A stretch of DNA of 64,000 bases. Origin: Panaeolus papilionaceus. Lineage: Eukaryota > Basidiomycota > Agaricomycetes > Agaricales. Below, piece by piece: positions 44,265 through 54,935 of the stretch. The stretch spans positions 992,001 through 1,056,000 of the forward strand of contig JADNRZ010000013.1 in assembly GCA_015501605.1 (NCBI GenBank), written 5' to 3'. The notes beneath the pieces are model-generated. The model did no database searches. It was not told the DNA's origin and saw only the letters and a program-made list of their open reading frames with translations. Made by a program: the position numbers and the translations under genes. Position 1 is the stretch's first letter, and every line of letters starts with the position of its first letter.

Positions 44265-45640
44265 ATGTCAACCGAGCAGGAAACCGACGATGGGATACTG
44301 AAGGATGCCACCCTCCTGCCCATCGCTGACTCGACAATTCGGTATGATCAGAAACAAGACTCAGTGGTGCTGTAGGTTATCTAGGGGTTGATCTTTTCTA
44401 AAGAAAAACACTGATTTTATGGCCTGTATTGTAGAGTGATGGGTCCGACAGGAGCCGGAAAGAGCAGAGTAAGTCGGATTGCGGCTCCTCCACGGAGCGA
44501 TGGTGGTAGCGCTTAATACTAATGGTACCTCAATTTTGAATACTTAGTTCATTGAAGTACTGGCAAGAAATGACGCACTGGAGATCTCGAGGGACCAGTT
44601 GGACAGCGTTACGCAGGTGATTACGACGTATGAGCTTACTCACATGGAGCTGTGGGAGGGACCTGGAACCAGTGGTAGAAGGCACAGCGCAGACGATGGG
44701 CGGGTCTACATTCTCGATACCCCTGGCTTCTCAGATAGTCAGATTTCCGAGTTGGAAATAATTGAAATGGTAAAAGGGTGGATGAAGGCTCAAAAGTACG
44801 TTCGACAGACATTATTGAGTGCTATTTCCTCGTTCGTGCAGCATCTGACCTATCCACCAGCTGTCCATCAATAGATAGAATCCTCTACTTGTTTCCCATC
44901 ACGGACACGCGGTTGCCGGGCAGCAAACGTAGGACAATTGAAATGTTGAAATTATTGACCCGGACGACTGTCAATAGCAAAAAGCCTGGTTCAATGACGG
45001 TCATCACAACAATGTGGGACAGATTATGGAACGAGCGAACAAAGGCCGCAGCGGAGGAACGGTTTACACAGCTACGGGATCATGTCTGGAAGGTGTGACT
45101 GGCACTTTCCCTTGATTTATTCTACCTATTTTCTAACTCGATGTGTCGCTTCTGTATCAGGACTTACTTGAGGGGGGCGGTAACCTTACTAAGTTTACCA
45201 ATACCCACAGCTCCGCTATCGACTGCCTCAATCATAAAGACGATTCCTTCCAGGCTTTCCCGCAGTCCTTATGGACAGCAAGCCTTCGAGATGAAACTTT
45301 TAGTCCTCACCTATACCACGACCTTCTCGACCGCATACAAGCCACACAGCAGCGCAAGAACAACATCCAAGTTGAGCTCAGTGACCCAGTTACACGTGCA
45401 AACCCGGAACTCAAGGCATACATGGAGGAACAGCTGCACAAGGCAGAGCAACTGTTGACGAAATTCGAGGGTCAGCTTATTGCGTTCGGCGACCCTCCTG
45501 TGGGATTCGAGGAGGTCATTCCTTTCATACAGAGCATTGTAAAGAAGCATCGCCAAGAAGAACATGTAGCTGTGTTTCGTAAAGCCAAGAACTTCCTAAA
45601 AGCGAAACTACGAGGTATTGGGCACAAGGATAGAAAATAG
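44265..45640 (+). CDS. G-domain (AIG1-like P-loop) protein, copy D
   Basis: Exons are 44265-44371, 44436-44469, 44548-44795, 44861-45092 and 45161-45640, giving 366 aa with every join in frame. Walker A is VMGPTGAGKSR (about residues 37-47), formed across the second exon. G3 is LDTPGFSDSQ at about 107-116. PITDTRLPGSKRR and VITTMWDRLW follow at about 140-180. The last exon is predicted helical (QATQQRKNNIQ, then EEQLHKAEQLLTKFEGQL) and ends with a basic tail (RKAKNFLKAKLRGIGHKDRK). This is the clearest intact copy and the only intact one on the plus strand. It is expected to bind GTP and act as a switch; partners are unknown. Confidence 0.8.
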
Positions 45641-47717
45641 TTTCAGAGATTTGAGCATTTGATGTAAGGTACATCACTCATGTATATTTTTGTCCTTTTT
45701 CTCTCTGTATTTGTGTCATTCCTTCAAAAGTGTTTTGGCTTGTCTGTTCTGCTTGTCGAAAATCTGGCCCCCCTCCGCTCCCATTTCCAACTATTATTGC
45801 TGACTCAAATGGGAGAGAAGAGAGCGAGGAAGAGCCAAGTGAAGAAGAAGGGTCAAGGGAGGGCAACTGATTCTGTGTTAGAACAGTGGAAGAAGGGTTG
45901 TTTGTTGATGAGATGGGGTTTGTTGTGGTGATTGTCAGAATGCGATCTGATAAACTTGACTGCTATGTAGGTGAGTAATGAGGTGGGCTTGCAGTAGAAG
46001 ATTGAGGACCGCTAGTGCTTGGGGTATGTGCTCCATCGCAGAGAAAAATTTGTGCCTCTCCCTCAGTCGCCTTGATAATGAAGGAATCCACCACATTCTA
46101 TATCATTAATCACGACGGTCATTGTTCAGACGTGCTCTCCCTGTGGAAGTTCTCCCGAGCCATAACAGCTTATCTAAGAGGAACGACTATAACCGTCTCC
46201 CGATTCCCGAAGTGTAAGAGACTGGATGACCATTGTCAATCGAAAACTCGAAGAACAGTGGCCAGAGGTTAGTGGACTGGCTCTCTGGCATGAGATCAAA
46301 CTTCCTACGACGTTGATTGAAGTTTACCCTTCATGTGCGTGTCATGTCATTTTTTTTTGGTGGTGTTCGTTTTTCGCGCATCCTCTCTTTCACCTCTAGC
46401 CCACTTTGGCTTCGCTCCTTTTCACCCCTCTCACACATCGACGGCCAACCCTGATCCAATTGCATGATGGGCTCTTTGAAACATTCGAATACCAGATCAA
46501 TCAACAAATCATTGTGATGGCCAGCATCAACAGGATAACAACCCCGCATCTCACAACAACGGGAGCTGTGCTCATGGATGATTGTACTATTATAAATTCC
46601 TCAATATTAATAAGCTCATACTGTGACTTTGCTACGTTTTCGAATATCAGTATTGATACTATCAGCATGAGACGAACAAATGAAGTCACAAGCTTGCAAA
46701 TGTGCTATGCCTCATGACCATGTTCTTATCATACACCTCAGCTGCTTCAATTTCTAGCCTCAGATAATCATCGTTCCAAGTAAAATTCTCCTTGAATTGG
46801 AACGATCTGTGCGAGCATAGATCCTGCTTCTTGGGCACGTGACTCCAGTCGAAACATATGTCGGACTCCTACCAACGTTTCTCTTCATTCCACACCTTAC
46901 GTTAGTATTTACTATTCTGTATTTTCTTCGCCTACGTAGCTGCTCGCTCTCTCGCTTATTTTCAACCCACCCACTTCCCCCCTTATCGATACCCTTTTTC
47001 AAGACCGCCTCTCTTCTCTTTACATCGTTACTCCCATTCCCACCACACACAGTTAAATCAATCTCCAAATTTTGCCATAGATGCACGCGACCTTAATTTT
47101 ACTAGTTTATACATGCTTGTAATCTGAACTCTCTCGTGATTTCTGGGTAGAGGGAGACGAGGTGGTGTTCGGGGGGCTCACCTGTCCACCGTCCTCACCT
47201 CTCGCCCTGGGAGGGGGTCAAGCCAGGCTCCCCTCTCCCATCCCTACATACACTACCCGACTACGGGAGACTCATCACATAGAACCAAGATGTTCATTAA
47301 TGGCTCTGGATTCATGGTTTTATCTTCCACCCATCTTGATTCATATTCATCACCTGAAGAACCTAGTCCTCATCGTTCGAAGTGGGTTCAACCAGCCTTT
47401 TTCATGTGTGCCACGCTTACTCATACCCTCAAAAATGGAACATCTATGTTATTGTCTCCCTACAGTTCACGCATCGGAGGCACTTTACAAAAACAATGCA
47501 TCTTCCAGACCTCATATGCTCCCTCTCCCGCACCATTCCATTCCAAGTCAACACCTGCATCAGTGCTGACAGCAGCCTCGACATTGACCAACAAAATCTA
47601 GTCCTGCCTCTCCCTTCTATCTCTTTTGCCATGTGAAAACCACCAATCCTTTCCACCCTACATAATTTAGCACTGTGAACCTGGCTGAGGGGTTATTGAC
47701 CCTCTTCAGCGACTCAT
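45641..47717. other. Gene-free stretch after copy D, with dispersed repeat pieces
   Basis: 46495-46695, read on the minus strand, matches the block found upstream of copies A, B and C (20820-21000 and others); here it lies downstream of the gene and inverted. 46800-46850 resembles 255-305 inverted. ORFs at 47162-47640 show no recognisable motif and overlap in all frames. No gene is supported. Confidence 0.45.
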
Positions 47718-47725
47718 CACACAAA

Positions 47726-48702
47726 TAGGGCTGTGCACCGTACCGTAACGGGTGACGGCCGTAGACCAACGGCTGTAACCTGTTTGATATCTGACCGCCT
47801 ACGGTACGGGTTGGATTTTTTTCGAACGACGACAGTACGGGACAGGTAAAATTACGGGTCTTGCCGTCTGTTACGGGTGAACGGGTACATTAAATAGAAT
47901 GAAAAACATGTTTATTGTAAATTTACGGATAGATGAAGGTTGGAGGTTTTTGTGCCTAAGTGAGATTGTATCTCGACCACCCGAGAATATTCTCTCCACT
48001 GCCACAGCTGATCATACTTAATCCGAGTGACCTGATGTCGAGGGTTTTAGCACTGGTTTTAGCACTGCCACCCCAGTGAGAGGGGCAGAATATGAAGATA
48101 TTAAAGCATCAGGAGGTCCAGGTGCACCTGCTATGGTCACAACTTCTGGACTTCAAGTTCATTTGAAGGGTTAACGACTCCTGGGGGATTTAAAGAAATT
48201 ATTTGATGACCAGTAATGTTAAAATTTATGTGCATTTAAACAAAATGCTTTCATTGAATCTGGGATGCTAAGAGACAACTTTTACGTGGGGAACCCTTTG
48301 AAGTCATACACCTGGAGGCCTGCTCCTTGTATCTAACCTTGGGTAGTAAAATAACAAGGAATTAGATGGTCATTTTGCATCACGTGCGTGTTTAAACTAC
48401 AGAGATCCATGGTAGTTGGCAGTGACAACTACCCATGATTGCACCTCATTTACAAGTGGATGTCATATTAAATGACATTTATCTAGGCGACGGTTATCTC
48501 TACAGTGTGTCTCGCGCCTAGATCAACCAACCCGTCACGGCCGTCGGTAACCGTCTACGGCCGTTTCTGAACAGTCAGCTACGGGTTACGGCCGTAAGCT
48601 CTGCAGCTGTACTTTGACGCTCAAAAAGCAACGACGGTACGGTACAGGTCACCCGTTACAGTTCCCGTAGGAACGTAGTGACGGTCACGGTGTGCAGCCC
48701 TA
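47726..48702. mobile_element. Non-autonomous hAT-type transposon, 977 bp
   Basis: The left end is TAGGGCTGTGCACCGT and the right end reads ACGGTGTGCAGCCCTA, inverted copies with two mismatches. A perfect 8-bp target duplication, cacacaaa, flanks it at 47718-47725 and 48703-48710, diagnostic of hAT elements. Subterminal regions on both sides are packed with acggccgt, acgggt and tacggt motifs, which resemble transposase-binding repeats. The middle (about 47900-48500) has no transposase-like ORF, so movement would need an outside source. Confidence 0.92.
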
Positions 48703-48710
48703 CACACAAA

Positions 48711-50536
48711 AAACCACCTTTGAGTGAGGGTTACATGAAAGGGGTTTGGTGGGGGAATTTTGATATCCACTCCATGCAGTGGATATCTGCATAAAAGTAT
48801 CGAGGGGTTTTTTCCCCTGTGTGCAAATCACCCTCCTGATCGAGTGTTTATAACCCCGGGGTAAAATATGGACGGATTCTGAGTAATAACTTAAATTCTA
48901 TTACCTGGTAGCTTTTAATTGTATCTCTGGGCCTCATTGTTTCACAAATATCTATTGTGCTCCCTGCGACTAGCAAACAAAGACACCAATGGAGGTCAGA
49001 CACCATCGGAGGACTTAGACGAATTTCAAGAATTTCTGTATTACCTCAGCCTATGGGAAAAATGTTACGCAGTCACCAAGATGTCACAGTCAGTGACCCG
49101 TGACCGCTCTGGACAGAAATGCGGAACTCGTTGTTCCTCACTTTCTTAGTTTCTACTGTCGTGACCCACTCTCGCTCAACCTCCAGTACATACCGTCCCT
49201 CTTCCACCATTTTTCCTCACACGCTTTGGTTCTCTAAAACTGAAACATCTCCTTTCAATAATCCCCATGCTCCTACTCTCTCAGTTGTGCTTTGACTTCG
49301 TGTCACTGACATATTCTGACTCAACCAACCATCCGAATCAGGAAAATTTGACTACGCGTCATTTTTCTGGTTCAAAGCTTCTGTGCTGACTTCGTGTCAC
49401 CAGGTCCATAGCTACAAGGCTCCAGAGCTGTGCTCATACTGAGGAGGCATCGCAAATTTGATGTTAGTTGCATTGCATACACTTGTTTCATGTAAGTCAC
49501 TACAAATTCTCGCTTCTATTTAGGGTGCCTAACAGTACTTCGTTCTGCTGACTTGCCATAAGCATTACTATCCATACACCAATCCATCTTTCCTTAACCT
49601 GATTTCTTGGGTGAGTCACTAGCAATGGTGAACAATTGGCGTAACAAATGTGATCATAAGATAGGAATTAACTTGGAAGGTGTAACAACGGCACCTACGC
49701 ATGCCCATTTTATTTTGTATGGTTTCATCATTTATATTCCTACTTATTTAATGTGCTGACGAATGTAATGTTATTCCTTATCAGTGAAATATATGGGTAT
49801 GGCAGGAATTATCTGGATGGGTTGCGCCTGGGTTGCACATGGTCACAGGTTCGGTTAACTCTGGTGTACCCGTGAGCTTGAAACAGGACCCAAGAGCGCC
49901 CGAAATTACCCAGAGTTGATGAAGGTATGCTCGAAATACGAAGTCTTCCATTTTTAGCTATGCCTTCATCGAGGGTTATATGTTTCTGCCCTTAGGCCCA
50001 TCTTATGTGGAAGATCGGCAGGTATACAGATAGAGCACACTGCCTTCTCCTCGTCATGCCTTATAACGTTGGCTTGCAAGGCTACCAGGGCATCAGAATG
50101 ACCTCTGGGTGAGTGAATGTTAATTTCGTGCTTTCTGTATCAGAGCCTTGCTAATATAATTTTCCTATAGCCGCGAATTTTTATGAAGTGCACGTTCAAA
50201 CTGCAAGATGGAAGGAAGTGTGAGGATGAAGGTGAGGTGGGTAAGGAATCCCGTGGCTGCATGTTAGTAAAGCTAGGCATGCAACAGGGCAATTCAGATA
50301 CAATGGCGGCATTGGATACTGGAAACAGCGGCAATGTGGATGTTTTTTACATTTTAAAAACTGTAGTTATTGGATGTATACCTCTCATACAGGTAGTTAT
50401 TTCCTCCTGTAATCCACCTTTCGGATTGATAAACCTCAAATCAAATAATGCTTTTAACCTCCTTTTTTCGATTTCCTTCGATGAAGCAATGAGAATCCCT
50501 CTCCTACAGCGGGGCTTTCGTGGTAAATTTTGAGGA
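48711..50536. other. Gene-free or unresolved stretch
   Basis: A short palindrome (gatatccact / agtggatatc) lies at about 48761-48788. 49770-50530 may contain upstream exons of the membrane-protein gene at 50537: donor-like sites occur at about 49920 and 50110, but I could not join a convincing frame. Short ORFs elsewhere are unremarkable. Confidence 0.4.
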
Positions 50537-51304
50537 GTGAAAGCTACTCTAAATTCCTCATCAATTGTAAGTGAATATCATATGATCAAGGTATGCAATT
50601 ACATCACTTTCTATGATGATCTTCCTTACTCACCCTCTTCTCAAGTACTGTTATTCACTTATAACAAATTCAGAGGGAATAACCCTTCGGCTGGGTTCAC
50701 AGTGCTTCACTCTGATGGATCACGGATTCCAATCACCATGGCTCTTCTGTCTTCTACAGCAAGCTCAGCTCGTGTCTCATCCACATCTTGGTCAAGTTCT
50801 TCAGTTATCGATCCCACCACGACTGCGAGAACCCCCAACTCATCGACAAATAGCACATCGTCATCCGTTCTGACACAAAATAAGGCATCTTCAATTGGCT
50901 CGTCCTCGATTGGCTCTTCCTCAACTGGCTATTTTTCGCTGCGCTCTTCCTCCCTCTCTTCCATAACTATTGAACCCACCATAATCAACAGGAGCGGAGG
51001 GAGTGGCTCTCAATTAGCGCAAGATCCACAACGGTCCAATCCAACCACTATTATTGCTGCTGTCCTTGCTCCCCTCTTGTCGACTCTTGTTATCGTTGTC
51101 ATTATTCTCCTCATGGTTTGTCGACGAAGGAGACAAGCACAACGACCTAGCAAATCAGAAATCTATGCCGTAGATCCCTATGTGCTGCCAGTGATTGCTC
51201 AGCAAGACCCCCCTGCTTATGGTTCATATTCTGAGAAACCAACTATGCACCTGCCGCAACAGGTGGATCGCTATATGGCAATCAATGACAAAACTCGAGG
51301 GTGA
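50537..51304 (+). CDS. Single-pass membrane protein with Ser/Thr-rich ectodomain (C-terminal part)
   Basis: The open frame encodes a Ser/Thr-rich stretch of about 110 residues (likely O-glycosylated). One hydrophobic segment follows (about residues 175-200, IIAAVLAPLLSTLVIVVIIL). Then come a stop-transfer cluster CRRRRQ and a short cytosolic tail with DPPAYGSYSE. This is the layout of fungal cell-surface stress-sensor or mucin-like proteins, but no family can be named. No signal peptide is seen at this start, so the true gene probably has upstream exons between about 49.9 and 50.6 kb and the listed start may be wrong. The reading frame from about 50680 onward is the well supported part. Confidence 0.6.
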   Translation: MKATLNSSSIVSEYHMIKVCNYITFYDDLPYSPSSQVLLFTYNKFRGNNPSAGFTVLHSDGSRIPITMALLSSTASSARVSSTSWSSSSVIDPTTTARTPNSSTNSTSSSVLTQNKASSIGSSSIGSSSTGYFSLRSSSLSSITIEPTIINRSGGSGSQLAQDPQRSNPTTIIAAVLAPLLSTLVIVVIILLMVCRRRRQAQRPSKSEIYAVDPYVLPVIAQQDPPAYGSYSEKPTMHLPQQVDRYMAINDKTRG

Positions 51305-51484
51305 TGATGTGATAAGGATTAGTTTGTTTGTTGGCGTCTGTCTTCGTGTCTTTCCTTCGAAGGAAACACATCGTTTTGACATTGGACAATGTATATACAG
51401 TGGTATAGTGCAAGTATAGTGTATTATGTGTAATTTCTTTTTCATGTTCAAGTAAGCAAAATAGTGGCATTTCGAAGGTCTATA

Positions 51485-52744
51485 CTAAGGTTCCCTGTTG
51501 AAACCCTCATGCAGGCCACCGAAAATCTCCAGTTGTCCTTCAAACCTTGCAAGAGTATGCTTCGCTTCGTCGAGCCTCTCCTGAATAATCCGGAGCCACT
51601 GTTCATTCATCCCTGTCTGAGCCAAATCACGCTCGATCTCAAGCACCCGCTGTTGCTCTCTCGCCCTTTTAACCCTTTCAATGAGGTCCTGGTAGAGATG
51701 TTGGCCATATTCTGTCTCTTGGAGATTTGCCTTGTCATTGAGCGTTTCATATGCATTTCCATAGGCGGCGCCCCAATGAACTCGGCTTTTATCAAGGATT
51801 TGGAATGCAGAAGCAGGGGTGTTGAGGAATTTCCCGATGTAGGCCCCGCAGTCAATAAGTTCCTATTTGAATAAAAATGTTCCGAAAGTAAGTAACAAAC
51901 TGAGGAGAATGCATGCTCTAACAAAGTACCTTCCAAACAACATTAGCAAGCTGGTCATAATTGCTTTCAGCTCGAGATCGTGCCCGATCGCTCCATAGGC
52001 TGTCCCACATCGTGGTGACGATAGTCACCGCCCCTTCGTTCGACAAATCCCCTTGAACATTGTGCTTGCCCAGTTTTATCAGAGATTTCATCATCTGCAT
52101 CGTCGCTTTCCGACTTCCAGGAATTCGGGTATCGGTGATGGAACACATATACATTATGTGGTGTATGTGGCTCAATCTGTTCAGGCATTGTACCGGTGAG
52201 AAGGTATTCAAAGTTTCCAACAAGGTCTGAGATTAAAGGGAAACTCACCCATTAGATTTCAGCCATTCCTTGACCATCTCAATGATTTCCAGCTCGGAGA
52301 GGTTGCTATCTGAAAATCCGGGTGTATCAAGTAGACATATCTTTTCGCCATTATTGTAGCCTCCGCCATGACCATATCCCGCATTGACAAGTTCATAGGG
52401 AGTAACAGCTTTGGTGAACCCTTCCAACTGGTCCTTTGAGATTTCCATGGATGTATTTCCAGATAGCGATTCGATAAACTACATTTTTGAGCATTAGTTA
52501 CGGGTTGTGAACATTGCAGCGGTGTTCCAACAGTTCAACTCACGCTGCTCTTTCCTGATCCTGTAGATCCTACAATCCTGCGTTTTACGTCACGAACATG
52601 AGTCCATCAGCCTCACTTAATAGTAAACAGAAGGTCTTACAAAATTATAGCCACATCATAGGTGTTTTCATGCTCTAGCCAGTTCCATGGTTTGATGGAA
52701 ACTTGCCCTGCTCCAAAAACCAATCGTTCGTGTGCCTCTTCCAT
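51485..52744 (-). CDS. G-domain (AIG1-like P-loop) protein, copy E, divergent
   Basis: Five exons are inferred. The start at 52744 gives MEEAHERLVFGAG. The tiny second exon encodes IVGSTGSGKSS (Walker A). The third gives FIESLSGNTSMEISKDQLEG and LLDTPGFSDSN. The fourth gives CSITDTRIPGSRK and IVTTMWDSLW. The fifth runs from ELIDCGAYIGKF to LEIFGGLHEGFNREP and stops at 51485. All joins checked keep frame. It is clearly the most diverged of the intact copies: it has its own N-terminus, an insert in the TTMWD region, and lacks the basic tail of A, B and D. It lies head to head with the decayed copy F. Confidence 0.72.
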
Positions 52745-52786
52745 GGACCAGGACTGATATATTGTTGAACAAGTGGGAGATCGGAT

Positions 52787-52996
52787 ATGATAGGGCTTCA
52801 ATCAGAGATACACAAATTCGTGAATCAGCGTACTGATTCAAAGCCCGAAGTCAACGATCTGTGTGCGCCGTTCACAGTCACTCCTACTGGGAGTGCACGT
52901 GCTAAGAGCCTGTTCCGTGACGCTGACAGTGTCTTGCTAATAATGGATGGCCATCGAGCCCAAAGTACATCCCGGACTTATCTGCGGGTCTTGTAG
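52787..52996 (+). other. Short ORF, possible 5' piece of copy F
   Basis: A 69-codon frame (MIGLQSEIHKF) between copies E and F. No motif is recognised. It could be the decayed first exon region of copy F or chance; kept only for completeness. Confidence 0.2.
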
Positions 52997-53249
52997 TTGA
53001 AGAGGCACTGAAACGAAAGCCTGTGAGTGACGAGAGATACTTTTAGTTTCGTTCTTTCGTATTAGTCAACTTGCCTCAATCCTCTCGGTCTCTTTATGGG
53101 ACGAACAATGGCATAGATAAATAGTCCTATCAGATTGTTATTGCAGTCAACAGACGTGGATATCCTCACTCTTCGCCCTTGACTCCCTCTGAAATCGAAA
53201 CTATGACCTCACCCACCGCACCCCAAGCAGACCTGGAATGGCATCAATT

Positions 53250-54480
53250 TGGCGCATGCCCTTGACATAATAGCGACTGAATCTAAACTTCCCAAGAGAA
53301 AAAACTCACTATTTCTGGGTGGTCAAACGGGATGTGGGTCGTGGAGGATATGATGAAGTTGGAAGCAGCTTCGCAGGACGAACACTCGGAGGCGGGGCAC
53401 AGTGTTGGATTTAAAGCCATGCACGGCGTAAATCACTTCGTGAGTCTATTCATCAGTTCCAAGAGATTGTTTTTTTATGTAACCTGTCTAACATACTTAA
53501 GGTCTTACGGTATAACCCAAAGACCACAGTCGATGATGGACGTAGACTCTCTTATCTACCTCTGCCCGATCACGGACACAAGGCTTCCCGGTAGCAAGAG
53601 GAGAATTATCAAGATGATGCAGTCACTTCTGCCGGATACATCACCTCCACGCATTAGCATCGTAGCAACGATGTGGAACACAATATCCAATCCACAGTCT
53701 AGGGCACGAGTAGAGGCGAACTTTGAACAGTTCAGAGACGAGATTTGGAAGGTGATACACTACATCCATATAGATATTTTGGTAGGAACTGACGCACATT
53801 GACAAAGGCACTCAACTTGTGCGATTTTACAATAATCGCGCATCGGCAGTCGGAATTATCGTAAGAATAATTAACCGGTCGATGCAGCAAGCGACTCAAG
53901 CACCCCTCCACAACCGGGAAATTACACGCTCCGATCATATGCTCCATTTCTTTACAAAGAGCTACTAGAGCGCATTGATTGTGCGCGACAAAGGAGACGG
54001 TTATACTGGCAAGAATATGTGCAGGGCATCACCGACCCTAATCCGGAACTCAAGCCATATTTGATTTCGGAATTGGACGAGGTGGCTGCCGAGTTGAGGA
54101 AGTTTATCCAGCAGATGGTAGCATTTGGGAAGCCGCCTAAAGACTTGAAGGGCGTCCCAAATCAGATCATCTACCAGGACCGACTTGACGATGTTATTGA
54201 GGCAGACGAAGGTAGGACGGCGATTCGGCTTGCATTATCTCAGTTCCATGATCAGCCTCAGCCAGACGAAACTCGAAAATTGGCCCTTGAGGCGCTCTTA
54301 CCGGAGTATGAGTCGTGGTACATCAATTGTGTTCAGGACCTTGTGTCGTTTGGCAGTCCTCCGACAGGATTTGAGCTTATGGTGTTCCCAGAGGACATCT
54401 TGAATTTCTGGAATCGAGTCAGGCAGAGATCAAGTGTAAAAAAAAGAGATAGGAAAGGGAAGTGGAGTTGGAAGAAGTAG
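53250..54480 (+). pseudogene. G-domain copy F, decayed P-loop
   Basis: The C-terminal two thirds are recognisable: CPITDTRLPGSKRR and IVATMWNTISN (about 53560-53700), then a last exon from about 53920 to 54480 (YAPFLYKELLERID-like start missing, QGITDPNPELKPYLISELDE, FGSPPTGFELM, basic end KKRDRKGKWSWKK). The N-terminal half is broken. At about 53316-53340 the translation reads LFLGGQTGCGS followed by W, where a Walker A should read G-x-T-G-x-G-K-S, so the lysine is gone, and a stop follows. The DTPGFSDS block is missing, and ATMWN replaces TTMWD. It cannot bind nucleotide in the usual way. The long open last exon, with an extra repeat of the DLVSFGSPP-type segment, suggests either recent decay or a retained partial protein. 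Confidence 0.65.
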
Positions 54481-54935
54481 AACATGATTATTGTGCTGTA
54501 GAACTGAAGCAGATAGATTTTGAATTTGAACCGTGGACCGGGTTGGGTCCCATTACGGCCAAGCCCAGTCACAGCGTGAGAAATCCAGTTGGTTCAAAAA
54601 TCGCGAAACGCGTGATCTGATTTGTGACGCGTCGCGTGCATTGTTCAACTCCCAAGTCCAACTCTTTCCACTGCTTTCCTCTCAAGTCTTGGTTCATTGC
54701 TTGTTTACACCCATTAATCCCTTCTTTTTTCTTTTTTTGGGTTCTTTGTTGGCGTACAGTAGGTTCTGCCTTCTACATCACGACAGCGACAACGACAACA
54801 ACGACGCCCAGTTCAATTTCTTTGTCTGGACAGCCTCATATAAACCTTCTCGTGTTGGGGCTCTGAATTACTCTGAATTACACCTCTTTCTTGACACCAC
54901 CTCCTCATTTTATACTTGCATATACGAACTCCCCC
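54481..54935. other. Intergenic, promoter region of chk1
   Basis: The region holds cgaaacgcgtgat and gacgcgtcgcg near 54602-54638; cores of MluI-box type (acgcgt) are found upstream of G1/S genes in fungi. Otherwise nothing is recognised. Confidence 0.4.
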
